From positions 2,637,001-2,701,000 of the forward strand of contig NC_017671.1 in NCBI RefSeq assembly GCF_000284595.1: DNA of 64,000 bases. Direction: 5' to 3'. Under the pieces are notes generated by a model. It saw only the letters and a list, made by a program, of their open reading frames with translations, was not told the origin of the DNA and searched no databases. Made by a program: the position numbers and the translations under genes. This DNA comes from Stenotrophomonas maltophilia D457 (GTDB taxonomy: Bacteria > Pseudomonadota > Gammaproteobacteria > Xanthomonadales > Xanthomonadaceae). Below are positions 44,277 through 52,653 of the stretch, in pieces (position 1 is the first letter of the stretch; each line of letters opens with the position of its first letter).

Positions 44277-46654
44277 GGTCCGATCACCAGTTCCGGCGTG
44301 TAGCCCAGCCCGCGCAGTTGCTGCAGTGCCGGGTCCAGCGTCGCCGGGTCGCGCGGCAGCCGCACCCGCAGGCGCTGGCCACTCTCGCCCGGCGTCGCCT
44401 CGGCATAGGCCTGCAGGCCCAGCGCCCGCACCTGCGCCACGCCCTGGCGGGCACGGGTCGGGTCCAGCCCCTGTGCGAACTGCACCAGCTGCGCATCGCC
44501 GTCACCGGCCGGATACAACGCTGCCAAGCTGGTGTTCTGCAGCGGCTGGCCCTGGCCATCGCGCGCATTGCCCTGGCCGAGTACAGACAGGTCCTGCGGC
44601 GGCAGCTGCGGTGCCGACAGCGCCGGCAATGCCCAGCTCTGCACCGGTTGCGCGCCAGCCTGCGCGTTGCGCATGTAGTCATAGCGGTCGCGGGTCAGGC
44701 GCTGGCCGGCGGCCGGGTCACGCACCATGTGCGGACGCAGGAACACCATCAGGTTGGTCTTGGCGCGCCTGCGTGTGTCGCTGCGGAACAAGGCACCCAG
44801 CACCGGAATCTTCCCCAACCCCGGCACCGCGTCACGGCCATGGCTGACGCTGTCTTCCAGCAGGCCACCCAGCACCATGATCTGGCCATCGTCCAGCAGC
44901 ACGCTGGTATCCAGTGCGCGCTTGTTGGTGATGATGCCGGCCGTGCTGTTCGCGCTCTGCGCATCGATGCTGCTGACTTCCTGGTAGATGTCCAGCTTCA
45001 CCGTGCCGCCCTCGGAAATCTGCGGGCGTACCCGCAGCTTCAGGCCCACGTCCTCGCGCACGATGGTCTGGAATGGATTGTTGCTGCCGCCGCCACCGTC
45101 GGTCACGTAGCGGCCGCTCACAAACGGCACGGTCTGCCCGACCATGATGCTGGCCGCCTCGTTGTCCAGCGTCATCAGGTTCGGCGTGGACAGGATGTTG
45201 GCACCGCCCTTGCTCTGCAGCGCGCTGGCCAGCGCCTTCATGTTGAGGATCTGGCCGACGCCGGGCAGGTTGATGGTGCCGTCGATCACCCCGATCTTCA
45301 GGCCATCCTTGGGCAGCACGTCCAGGGTGGTGCGCGCGGTGGTGTTCAGCCCGCTGCCACCGCTGGTGCCGCCGAAGTGGGTGCCGCCGAAGGTGCGGCC
45401 ATTGCCCAGCATCCACTGCACGCCCAGTTCGGCCGCGTCGGTCTGGTTGACCTCCACGATCAGGCTTTCCACCAGCACCTGTGCACGGCGCTGGTCAAGC
45501 TGGTCGATCACCCGTCGCAGGTTGCGGTACACCGGTTCCGGCGCCGAGATCAACAGCGTGTTGGTGGCCACGTCCGCCTGCACCGAAATGCCGTTCTGGC
45601 TGAAGCCGGTGCTCCCGGCGTCGATCGGGTCGCGGCGGTTCGGATCCAGCCGCTGCGATTCCAGCGCATTGCTGCCGGTCCTGGCCTGTTGTGGCTGCGA
45701 CGGCTGCGCCGGTGCGGAACGGCTTGCATCGCCAGGCAGTGGCGTGATGCCTTCATTGCTGCCCACTGCCGGCGCATCGCTCTGCCCCGCGACCACGCCG
45801 CGCAGCACGCCGGCGAGCTGATTGGCCTGGGCATTGCGCAGGTAGACCACATGCAGGTTGCCGGACTCGTCCTGCGCGCGGTCCAGCTTCTCCACCAGCT
45901 GCCGGGCCAGACGGGTGCGCCCGGGACTGCTGGAACGCAGCAGCACGCTGTTGCTGCGGGGGTCGGCCATCACCACCACCTTCTGGCTGGGCTCTGCGCC
46001 CTGCGCATCCAGCAGCGGCGCGACCATCGCCGCGACGTCTACGGCGATGCCCTGCTGCAGCTTCACCACATCGGTGTCCATGCCGGCCGGCGTGTCGACG
46101 CTGGCGATCACCCGCGCGATGCGCTCCAGGTTGTCGGCATAGTCGGTGATCACCAGAGTGTTGTTGCCCGGGTTCGCCGTGATCGGATTGTCCGGGCTGA
46201 TCATCGGCCGCAGCACCGCCACCAGCGCGGCGGCGTTCTCGTAGCGCAGCGGAAAGGTGCGCGTGGCGACCTCGCCTCCTGCACCGCCACTGCCCACCCG
46301 GCCACCGAGCAGCTTGGCGTCGGCCTGCGGCACCACCCGGCTGACGCCGCCATTCTCGACCACGGCGAAGCCGCGCATGCGCAGCGCGCCCAGCAGCAGC
46401 TGATAGGCCTGGGTACGGCTGACCGGGCCATCGGAGACCACCGTCATCTTGCCGGTCACCCGTGGGTCGACCAGGAACTGGCGGCCGGTGAACCGTGCCG
46501 CCATCCGCAGCACGCCACCGATATCGGTATCCACCAGGTTCAGCTGCACCGGCTCATCGCGTGTGTCCTGCGCTGCCACCGGCGCCGGCACGTGGGCCAT
46601 GCCCACGATCAGGGCCAATGCAGTACTGCAGGCAAGGCTGCGCATCGCCCTCAT
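44273..46654 (-). CDS. gspD: Type II secretion secretin GspD with SPOR-like C-terminal extension
   Basis: 793 residues from the ATG at 46654, which overlaps the gspM stop (ATGA). Signal peptide without lipobox, N0 domain (LNLVDTDIGGVLRMAARFTG), three N domains (NNTLVITDYADNLERIARVI; NLHVVYLRNAQANQLAGVLR; LLISAPEPVYRNLRRVIDQL) and the secretin core, with VPGLGKIPVLGALFRSD. After the core there is an extra stretch (about residues 715-793: AQLVQFAQGLDPTRARQGVA ... LRGLGYTPELVIGP) resembling a SPOR peptidoglycan-binding fold. No GspS pilotin is encoded nearby. It forms the outer-membrane channel. Confidence 0.93.
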   Translation of the reverse strand: MRAMRSLACSTALALIVGMAHVPAPVAAQDTRDEPVQLNLVDTDIGGVLRMAARFTGRQFLVDPRVTGKMTVVSDGPVSRTQAYQLLLGALRMRGFAVVENGGVSRVVPQADAKLLGGRVGSGGAGGEVATRTFPLRYENAAALVAVLRPMISPDNPITANPGNNTLVITDYADNLERIARVIASVDTPAGMDTDVVKLQQGIAVDVAAMVAPLLDAQGAEPSQKVVVMADPRSNSVLLRSSSPGRTRLARQLVEKLDRAQDESGNLHVVYLRNAQANQLAGVLRGVVAGQSDAPAVGSNEGITPLPGDASRSAPAQPSQPQQARTGSNALESQRLDPNRRDPIDAGSTGFSQNGISVQADVATNTLLISAPEPVYRNLRRVIDQLDQRRAQVLVESLIVEVNQTDAAELGVQWMLGNGRTFGGTHFGGTSGGSGLNTTARTTLDVLPKDGLKIGVIDGTINLPGVGQILNMKALASALQSKGGANILSTPNLMTLDNEAASIMVGQTVPFVSGRYVTDGGGGSNNPFQTIVREDVGLKLRVRPQISEGGTVKLDIYQEVSSIDAQSANSTAGIITNKRALDTSVLLDDGQIMVLGGLLEDSVSHGRDAVPGLGKIPVLGALFRSDTRRRAKTNLMVFLRPHMVRDPAAGQRLTRDRYDYMRNAQAGAQPVQSWALPALSAPQLPPQDLSVLGQGNARDGQGQPLQNTSLAALYPAGDGDAQLVQFAQGLDPTRARQGVAQVRALGLQAYAEATPGESGQRLRVRLPRDPATLDPALQQLRGLGYTPELVIGP

Positions 46655-47178
46655 GGATGGGCACCCGCGGTGGCCACCATCACGATGTTTCCGGAAATCC
46701 GTGCCGCCGGCATGTTCGCGTCCCCTGTGCGTGTCAGTTGCAGCTGCTGCAGCTCGATGGCCGGGTCGGCCAGCAGCGGCAGCAGCCAGTTCCATAGCGC
46801 ATCGGCGGGCACCGCCTGCACCTGCAGGTGCCAGCGCCCGTCACGCGCTTCGATATGCAGGCCGTCGGCAAGGCCGGCGGTCTTGATTCCATCGCGCAGC
46901 CCAGGAAGTGTCGGATGCTGGCCCTGCGCCAGCTGCTGGCGCTCACGGACGCGCAGCAGCGGTGCCAGTGCGCGCGACTGCGCCTGCAGCCGCGGTAGCT
47001 CGGCCTGCCAGTGCGTGCGCTGCTTCAGCAGTGGCTCCAGCCACAACGACCACAGGCCCGCCACCAGCAGCGCCACCACCATCACCCACAGCATCCGCCG
47101 GTCGCGCGGTGGCAGGCGTTGCCAGCGCTGCTGCAGGCCGGCCAGCCCCCCGCCCAGCCGCAGGGTGCGGGCCGTCAC
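46651..47178 (-). CDS. gspM: Type II secretion protein GspM
   Basis: 175 residues: a short cytoplasmic tail, one membrane segment (MLWVMVVALLVAGLWSLWLE), a periplasmic coiled coil (WQAELPRLQAQSRALAPLLR) and a ferredoxin-like domain. The family is divergent; identity rests on this layout and on the position between gspL and gspD with 4-base overlaps on both sides. It stabilises GspL in the inner-membrane platform. Confidence 0.85.
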   Translation of the reverse strand: MTARTLRLGGGLAGLQQRWQRLPPRDRRMLWVMVVALLVAGLWSLWLEPLLKQRTHWQAELPRLQAQSRALAPLLRVRERQQLAQGQHPTLPGLRDGIKTAGLADGLHIEARDGRWHLQVQAVPADALWNWLLPLLADPAIELQQLQLTRTGDANMPAARISGNIVMVATAGAHP

Positions 47179-48338
47179 TGTCCCGCTCCGCTCACCCGCA
47201 GGCGCCCACCGGCGTCGCGCGCCAGCAGCAGGCCCTGCACCTGCAGCGCCTGCTGCCAGTGCTCAAGCCGCTGCGGATCGTCGGCCAATGCCTGGGCATC
47301 GGCATCCAGCTCCATGTCGAGCTGGCCGGGCTGGTAATGCAGGCTGCGCACCTGCCCGGCCAGTTCCGGGACCGCCAGCAGCGTGCTGGCTACCTGCCGT
47401 TGCAACGGCGGCAACGGTGGCGCTGGTGGCGGCACCGCCAGAGCACGCCTTGCCTGCAGCACCGGATCCACCACATCGGTGATCTCCGGGAAGCGTGCGC
47501 TGAACTGCCGCGCCATGTCCTGTTGCAGCGCCTCGCCCTCGATCCGCCAACGCCAGACCTGCAGCTGCAGGCCGAGCGCGGCCAGCAGCACTGCCGCCAA
47601 CGCGAGGCCGATTGCCAGGCGTGGCGCTTGCCGACCCGCACCGGGCAGCGGCAGTGACCACCCCGGCAGAGGGCCACATGCCTGCCGTTCCTTCATGACG
47701 GCGGTGGCCGGCAGGCTGTCCGGCCACGCCGGCGGTACGCTGCCGATCCATTGCACGGCCTGCACGCCGGCCTGTCGCAGGCGCACGGCCAGCGCCTGCA
47801 TGACTGCACACGCATCACGTCCGCCATACCACTGGACGAACCCCCGATCGCGCCCGCTTCGCACCAGCAGGTGCTCGCCGCTGACCTGCAGCGTGGCCTG
47901 TCCGTCCTGCCAGGGCAGCAGCAGGGGCGTCGGATGGAGTGCCTGCAGCTGCAGTCCGCACGAAGCCAGCAACTGCTGCGCCTGCAGGACCGCCTGCTGG
48001 CCGAGCCAGGCCACCGGAACCGTGCCGTCAGCCGCCTGCGCACCGTGGGCCAGCGCGACGTCCTGCAGGTCATCCAGCAACATCGCCTCCACCTCACCCT
48101 GCAACGCCAACTGCAGGCGGCGCCCGGACAACGGTGGCAGCTGCAGTTCCAGCAGGATCAGGTCGCTCGGATCGAGGCAGGCATGCACCGCAGCCCGCGG
48201 ATGCCGCAGACCCAGCGCCGCCAGCGTGGCGCAACCGTGGGCCAGCACCTCGCCCTTGTGCAGCTGCGCCCAGTCCACCGCGCTGTCGGCGTGCAGACCC
48301 TCAAGCGTCGGCAGGCGCACCCGAAGCTGCCCGTTCAT
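47175..48338 (-). CDS. gspL: Type II secretion protein GspL
   Basis: 387 residues from the ATG at 48338 (overlapping the gspK stop); a GTG at 48356 is an alternative. An actin-like cytoplasmic domain (VRLPTLEGLHADSAVDWAQL; LDPSDLILLELQLPPLSGRR), one membrane segment near 245 (LAIGLALAAVLLAALGLQLQ) and a small periplasmic domain. GspL connects the GspE ATPase to GspM and the pseudopilus. The sequence is divergent but context is decisive. Confidence 0.85.
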   Translation of the reverse strand: MNGQLRVRLPTLEGLHADSAVDWAQLHKGEVLAHGCATLAALGLRHPRAAVHACLDPSDLILLELQLPPLSGRRLQLALQGEVEAMLLDDLQDVALAHGAQAADGTVPVAWLGQQAVLQAQQLLASCGLQLQALHPTPLLLPWQDGQATLQVSGEHLLVRSGRDRGFVQWYGGRDACAVMQALAVRLRQAGVQAVQWIGSVPPAWPDSLPATAVMKERQACGPLPGWSLPLPGAGRQAPRLAIGLALAAVLLAALGLQLQVWRWRIEGEALQQDMARQFSARFPEITDVVDPVLQARRALAVPPPAPPLPPLQRQVASTLLAVPELAGQVRSLHYQPGQLDMELDADAQALADDPQRLEHWQQALQVQGLLLARDAGGRLRVSGAGQ

Positions 48339-49240
48339 GCGCCGATCCTCGTCCACACGCGTTGCACACGCACGCCATCGTCGCGGTACTCGCGCCAGAG
48401 CAGCGCGCGGAAATCAACCGCGCTGCCGTCAGCCTGCACCCGGCCGACAGCCAGGAACCACTCGCTATGGATACCCAAGGGAAGTACCGCCATCTGTTCG
48501 TTGCTCAGTTGGAGTCGGTTGGCGATGTCGCCGCGATTGAGCAGCCAATGGCCAGCGTCGCGCTCACCGAGCAGCGCCTGCAGGCGTGCCGGCTCGACCG
48601 CAGGCGTCACCGCCTGCAGAACGCGCAGGTCGCTGGTGTTGGCGTTGACCAGGGTCTGTGCCGGCAACACCACGGTGCGTCGCGCCAGCGCCTGCAATGC
48701 CACCGGATCGGCGCCCGGCAGCGCCTGTTCGATCAGTGATTCGCGCGGCAGCGGTGCCTGCGCCTGCATGTCGCCATCGCGCATGCGCGCCTGGATGTGG
48801 TCCGCGGCGGATGCGCAGGCGCCCTGGCCCAGCCCCTGCCCGGCACACAACGCGATGAACGCGCGCCGCGCCTCGGGGTCCGGCCTGCCATGCGCAAGCA
48901 GATTGCGCAGGTTGAACATCGACTGCGCATCGACCAGCTGCAGCTGCACCGGCAACGGCGCCTGCAGCTCCAATGGGCGCGCCCAGCGCCCGCTGCGCAC
49001 CGTGGTCAGCTGTTCCTTTGCATCCTCACGCAGCTGCTGCGCCGCACGTTCCAGCGTTGCGTCCACGGCCATGCGTACCTGTGCGCGCAGCTGGTCACCA
49101 CGCAGCCCGCGCAGCTGGGCCGACTGCCGGGTGAGCAGTGCAGTGGCAATCACTGCCACCAGTGCCACCACCAGCAGGGCGACGATCACCGCCATGCCAC
49201 GTTGACGGACACTCGAAACAGACCGCATCCGGGCTGACAT
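48335..49240 (-). CDS. gspK: Type II secretion minor pseudopilin GspK
   Basis: 301 residues. Leader ending RQRG-MAVIVALLVVALVAVI; as usual for GspK the Glu5 of other pseudopilins is missing, which fits its place at the very tip. The large globular domain carries LVDAQSMFNLRNLLA and the SAM-like helical insert (DPVALQALARRTVVLPAQTL, VNANTSDLRVLQAVTPAVEP). It overlaps gspL by 4 bases and follows gspG by 9 bases. Confidence 0.92.
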   Translation of the reverse strand: MSARMRSVSSVRQRGMAVIVALLVVALVAVIATALLTRQSAQLRGLRGDQLRAQVRMAVDATLERAAQQLREDAKEQLTTVRSGRWARPLELQAPLPVQLQLVDAQSMFNLRNLLAHGRPDPEARRAFIALCAGQGLGQGACASAADHIQARMRDGDMQAQAPLPRESLIEQALPGADPVALQALARRTVVLPAQTLVNANTSDLRVLQAVTPAVEPARLQALLGERDAGHWLLNRGDIANRLQLSNEQMAVLPLGIHSEWFLAVGRVQADGSAVDFRALLWREYRDDGVRVQRVWTRIGA

Positions 49241-49249
49241 CGGCCTGCC

Positions 49250-49687
49250 TCACAGCTGCCACGAGCCGATGTCCGCGTTCCCGGCGTCGCCACCGGGCTT
49301 GCTGTCCGCACCCAGCGAGAACACATCGATGTCGCCATGTGTGCCAGGCACCTGATATTGGTACGGATGGCCCCACGGGTCGTTCGGCAGGCGATCCAGA
49401 TAGGGCGTGACCGGCATCGCGCCACTGCCCTGCGGCGGCTTCACCAGCGCCTGCAGGCCCTGCTCGGCGCTGGGATAGCGACCATTGTCCAGCTTGAACA
49501 ACTTCAGCGCCTGCATCAGCGCCGCGATGTCCTGGCGCGCCGCCACCACGCGCGCCTGGTCGGGACGGTCCATCAAGCGCGGCACGATCAATGCCGCGAG
49601 AATGCCGATGATCACCACCACCACCATGATCTCGATCAGGCTGAAACCCTGCTGCCGAGCCCTGCGACCACCCACCTGCCTTGCCAT
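49250..49687 (-). CDS. gspG: Type II secretion major pseudopilin GspG
   Basis: 145 residues. Prepilin leader and cleavage site RRARQQG-FSLIEIMVVVVI with Glu5, long N-terminal helix, and the GspG globular domain with the calcium-binding loop region (LFKLDNGRYPSAEQGLQALV; DPWGHPYQYQVPGTHGDIDV). It polymerises into the piston-like pseudopilus. No prepilin peptidase gene lies in the window, so a PilD-type enzyme elsewhere must process it. First gene of the gspG-K-L-M-D-E-F run. Confidence 0.95.
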   Translation of the reverse strand: MARQVGGRRARQQGFSLIEIMVVVVIIGILAALIVPRLMDRPDQARVVAARQDIAALMQALKLFKLDNGRYPSAEQGLQALVKPPQGSGAMPVTPYLDRLPNDPWGHPYQYQVPGTHGDIDVFSLGADSKPGGDAGNADIGSWQL

Positions 49688-49744
49688 TGTTCCGCCCTCG
49701 TCATCCTGGAAGAGACCGCTGCGCCATGGTCAGCGGTGCATGTG

Positions 49745-50326
49745 TCAGTACGATAAACATCCGCCGGCAATTCGCTGCGCATGTGCCTGCGCAGGCGCCG
49801 GCGCAGCCGGTACGCGTGCCGCCTCGAGCAGGTGTGGCGGCACACTGGACAGCGTTTCGTCGATGCAGCCGCGCAGCAGCGGAAGCGCGCACGCCTGCAA
49901 CAGGCGCACGCACTGCATCGGCGACCACGCGGTGCCATGGTCGAGGCCGATGAACGTGCGGTAGGCCTGGTGATAGCGCAGATCGTCGTACACGCGCTGC
50001 GCACTGTTGAGATCACGCACGACCACCAGCAGGGCCGCACGTTGCAGCAGCCGCGCATCGCCTGCGTCAAGCGGCAGCGCGTTCATGGCTGCTTCGGACC
50101 ACGGCCGCAGCTGCAGATCAAGGGCGCGCCGCAGCGCCGCCAATGGATGCGCGCTGCTGTCCAGTGCCGCCCAGCGCGCCGCATCGGCCCAGGCATCACT
50201 GGACAGCACCCAGACCCACGAGTGCCCGTAGCGTTGCACATTCAAGGGCGTGTGCCGCGCCTGCTCCAGCGACCGGCTCAGGTGGCGATCCAGCTCCAGC
50301 ATGCTGATCCTGCGACTGTCTGCCAT
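49745..50326 (-). CDS. Phd-fold protein with C-terminal extension (paralogue 1)
   Basis: 193 residues, much longer than a Phd antitoxin (about 80). The N-terminal 60 residues (ISMLELDRHLSRSLEQARHT, PLNVQRYGHSWVWVLSSDAW) have the Phd/YefM pattern; the rest is an all-helical domain I do not recognise. It is a paralogue of the next gene, with the same order of motifs (PL-V-RYG-WV-V, then HPLA). No toxin gene adjoins; it lies between the vreR-like gene and gspG in the secretion island. The P. aeruginosa PUMA3 locus also carries a Phd-like gene (phdA), reported to affect lysis and DNA release in biofilms. A regulatory role is inferred. Confidence 0.6.
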   Translation of the reverse strand: MADSRRISMLELDRHLSRSLEQARHTPLNVQRYGHSWVWVLSSDAWADAARWAALDSSAHPLAALRRALDLQLRPWSEAAMNALPLDAGDARLLQRAALLVVVRDLNSAQRVYDDLRYHQAYRTFIGLDHGTAWSPMQCVRLLQACALPLLRGCIDETLSSVPPHLLEAARVPAAPAPAQAHAQRIAGGCLSY

Positions 50327-50446
50327 CTGCGTCGCCCGTGCTCCGCGACGCGTGGTGCGTCGTACTCTGGAGAAGACGTCAGCAAGGCAGGTGAAGCGAC
50401 AGCGCGAATGCCGCTCTGTGCGCTGGGTGGTGCTTCATCGGCAACG

Positions 50447-50998
50447 TCATCGCAGCGTCATCCGCCTGCAGGCTTCGCGCAGCAGGCGCGGTGCGTCACC
50501 CCCGCAGCGGCGGGCCAGTACCGCCACGTCGCTGCGCGCGGCGAACGCGACCAGCGCGTCGGTCATGTCCACGTCATCGCACCACGACGCCATCGCAATG
50601 CGCACCGCGGGCAGCTGCCAGCCGTCCATCACCCCGCGGGTGCCCGCCACGAACCAGTGCCACAGCCGGTGGTGCAGCACCTGCTCGTGCAGCTGCGCGA
50701 GATCCTTGATGCCATGCATGTCCATCAGCAGCAGTGCGCGTGCCAGCGCCGCAGGCGGCAACACACCGGTTTCAGCCAGCGGCAGCACCTGCTGCTGCAG
50801 GCGCAACAGCATCGCCAGCGGGTGCGACTGCGGATCGAAGTCCAGCAGCACGGCCTGTTGCTGCCACTGTGCGTCCGATACCACGCATACCCATGGCGAG
50901 CCGTAGCGGTGCACCATCAACGGCCGTCGCTGGGTGGTTTCCAGCAACGCCGACAGATTGCGGCGCAGATCCAGCACACCGATGGTCTCGTTGCGCAT
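50447..50998 (-). CDS. Phd-fold protein with C-terminal extension (paralogue 2)
   Basis: 183 residues. Phd-like N-terminus (IGVLDLRRNLSALLETTQRR, PLMVHRYGSPWVCVVSDAQW) and a helical C-terminal domain. It resembles the neighbouring 193-residue protein along its N-terminal third and has the same extended architecture, so the pair arose by duplication. It starts 58 bases after the vreR-like stop, with a weak GGAGA-type site before the ATG. No partner toxin is visible. Confidence 0.6.
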   Translation of the reverse strand: MRNETIGVLDLRRNLSALLETTQRRPLMVHRYGSPWVCVVSDAQWQQQAVLLDFDPQSHPLAMLLRLQQQVLPLAETGVLPPAALARALLLMDMHGIKDLAQLHEQVLHHRLWHWFVAGTRGVMDGWQLPAVRIAMASWCDDVDMTDALVAFAARSDVAVLARRCGGDAPRLLREACRRMTLR

Positions 50999-51056
50999 CC
51001 TTGGCGTCTCCTTGCTTGCAACAGCCCTGCGCGGCGCGCACGGCCAGCGTCTTCAC

Positions 51057-52037
51057 CTAACCAAGGACGGCAATGCCACCTGGAAAGCGACGCAGATCCA
51101 GCGACATCGTCAGTCGCAGCTGCTCCAGCGCCGCATCCGGATCATCGATGCGGAAGCGGCCGCTGACCGGGGCGCGCGCCAATGCCGATTCACCCAGCAG
51201 CACCTTGCCGCGGCGGTAGCGGTTGATCTCCTCCACCACCTCGCGCAGCGGCGCCCGGCGGAACACCAGCATGCCTTCGGTCCAGGCACTCACTTCCGAG
51301 GCCACGGCTTCGGCCACCACGCCACTGAGGCGCTCGTCGTACCGGGTCTGCTGGCCCGCCTGCAGCTGCAGGCGGCCCTGCGGGTGCTCGATCCGGGCGC
51401 TGCCCTGCAGGCAGGTCACCCGTACCTGGCCGTGGGTGTTGCGCACGTCCAGGCGCACCGCCCCTTCATCGGCAATCACGCAGCCCGCCCCTGCGAACAG
51501 GGCCAGGCGCAGGCCGGCCCGGGTCTCGATCGCGGCCTGGCCCTGCACCAGCTCGAAGCCTTCGCCCTCCGTGTCCGCACGGCGGCGCAGGCTGCTCTGC
51601 GTATCCAGCTCGATCTTCAGCTGTGGCGAAGGTGCGATCTGCAGCCGTTCACCGGTACCGGTGTGGAAATCGGCCGTCATCGCCGTCACCGAGGGCCACA
51701 GCCCCAGCGGCGGACGGATCGCCGCCACCACTGCCAGGCTGGCCGGGGCGGCAATCGCGGCGCCCAGGAAGGCACGCCGGCTCCAGCGCTGGGTCGGCGT
51801 CGGCGCGACCGGTTGGCGTGCGGCGGCAGGCAGCTGCTCGCCGGCCAGGCGTACCTGCTCCCATTGCCGGCGCGCACGGCCGAATGCTTCGCGATGACGG
51901 GGATCAGCCTCGCACCACGCGCGGAAGCTGCGCCCGTCGGCCGCGGTAGCCTCGCCCGAGGTCAGCCGCACCAGCCACGCGTGCGCCTGGCGCTCGACGG
52001 CATCCAGCGGGCGTTGCGGGTGATCGTCAGGATCCAT
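51057..52037 (-). CDS. FecR-type anti-sigma factor (VreR-like)
   Basis: 326 residues. N-terminal sigma-binding domain (VERQAHAWLVRLTSGEATAA, DPRHREAFGRARRQWEQVRL), a membrane segment with a twin-arginine-like start (RWSRRAFLGAAIAAPASLAV) and a periplasmic FecR domain (LDTQSSLRRRADTEGEGFEL, GQVRVTCLQGSARIEHPQGR). It probably restrains the ECF sigma factor encoded directly upstream until the STN protein signals. The three-gene order STN protein, sigma, anti-sigma is that of vreA-vreI-vreR. The RR-x-F-L stretch may be a Tat signal-anchor, known for some FecR proteins. Confidence 0.85.
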   Translation of the reverse strand: MDPDDHPQRPLDAVERQAHAWLVRLTSGEATAADGRSFRAWCEADPRHREAFGRARRQWEQVRLAGEQLPAAARQPVAPTPTQRWSRRAFLGAAIAAPASLAVVAAIRPPLGLWPSVTAMTADFHTGTGERLQIAPSPQLKIELDTQSSLRRRADTEGEGFELVQGQAAIETRAGLRLALFAGAGCVIADEGAVRLDVRNTHGQVRVTCLQGSARIEHPQGRLQLQAGQQTRYDERLSGVVAEAVASEVSAWTEGMLVFRRAPLREVVEEINRYRRGKVLLGESALARAPVSGRFRIDDPDAALEQLRLTMSLDLRRFPGGIAVLG

Positions 52038-52106
52038 GGGGGCTCATGCCGCACCCGCACGCTGCGGGGTTCTGCTCGGCGTCAAAGTGTAGACGGATGC
52101 CGCCGC

Positions 52107-52637
52107 TCAGAACCGCACCTGGCGCCCCTGCCCGCTGCGCTCGGCCAGGTAGTCCTGGGCCGCCTTCAGCTCACGCTGCACCAGCCGCAGCGACACGCCG
52201 AGGTGATCGGCGACGTCACGCTGCTGCAGGCCATCGACGCGGATTGCCAGCAGGATGCGGCGACGCCGCTCGGGCATGCGCTGCAGCAGGCCCACCATGT
52301 CCTCCAGCGCGAAGTCCAGTTCGGCCGCCTGCGCCGGCCCCGGTGCCGGGTCGGCCATGTCCATCAGCGTCTCCACCTCTTCCAGGCTCAGCAGGCGATG
52401 GTCGGCACGTTGGCGGTCGATCACGGTATTCATCGCCATGCGCAGCAGGTAGGCCGCAGGGTTCTGCACGGCGTCCAGGCGGTCACGGCGCGCACTCAGG
52501 CGCATCCAGGTGTCCTGCAGCGCGTCACCGGCCAGCTCCTCCGATCCCAGCTTGCGCACCAACCGGCGCTTCAGCTCGTCGTAGGCCCCCAGAAGGTGGT
52601 CCATCAGGTCAACTGCGCCAGCCGTACCGTTGCTCAT
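52107..52637 (-). CDS. ECF sigma factor (VreI-like)
   Basis: 176 residues from the ATG at 52637, with AAGGA 8 bases upstream. Region 2 (LRRLV-type helix, ELAGDALQDTWMRLSARRDR, LDAVQNPAAYLLRMAMNTVI) and region 4 (RRRRILLAIRVDGLQQRDVA, DHLGVSLRLVQRELKAAQDY) of the FecI group. By analogy with P. aeruginosa VreI it would drive the adjacent type II and two-partner secretion genes. It overlaps nothing and lies 16 bases after the STN-TonB_C gene. Confidence 0.88.
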   Translation of the reverse strand: MSNGTAGAVDLMDHLLGAYDELKRRLVRKLGSEELAGDALQDTWMRLSARRDRLDAVQNPAAYLLRMAMNTVIDRQRADHRLLSLEEVETLMDMADPAPGPAQAAELDFALEDMVGLLQRMPERRRRILLAIRVDGLQQRDVADHLGVSLRLVQRELKAAQDYLAERSGQGRQVRF

Positions 52638-52653
52638 GTTCGAATCCTTGAAG

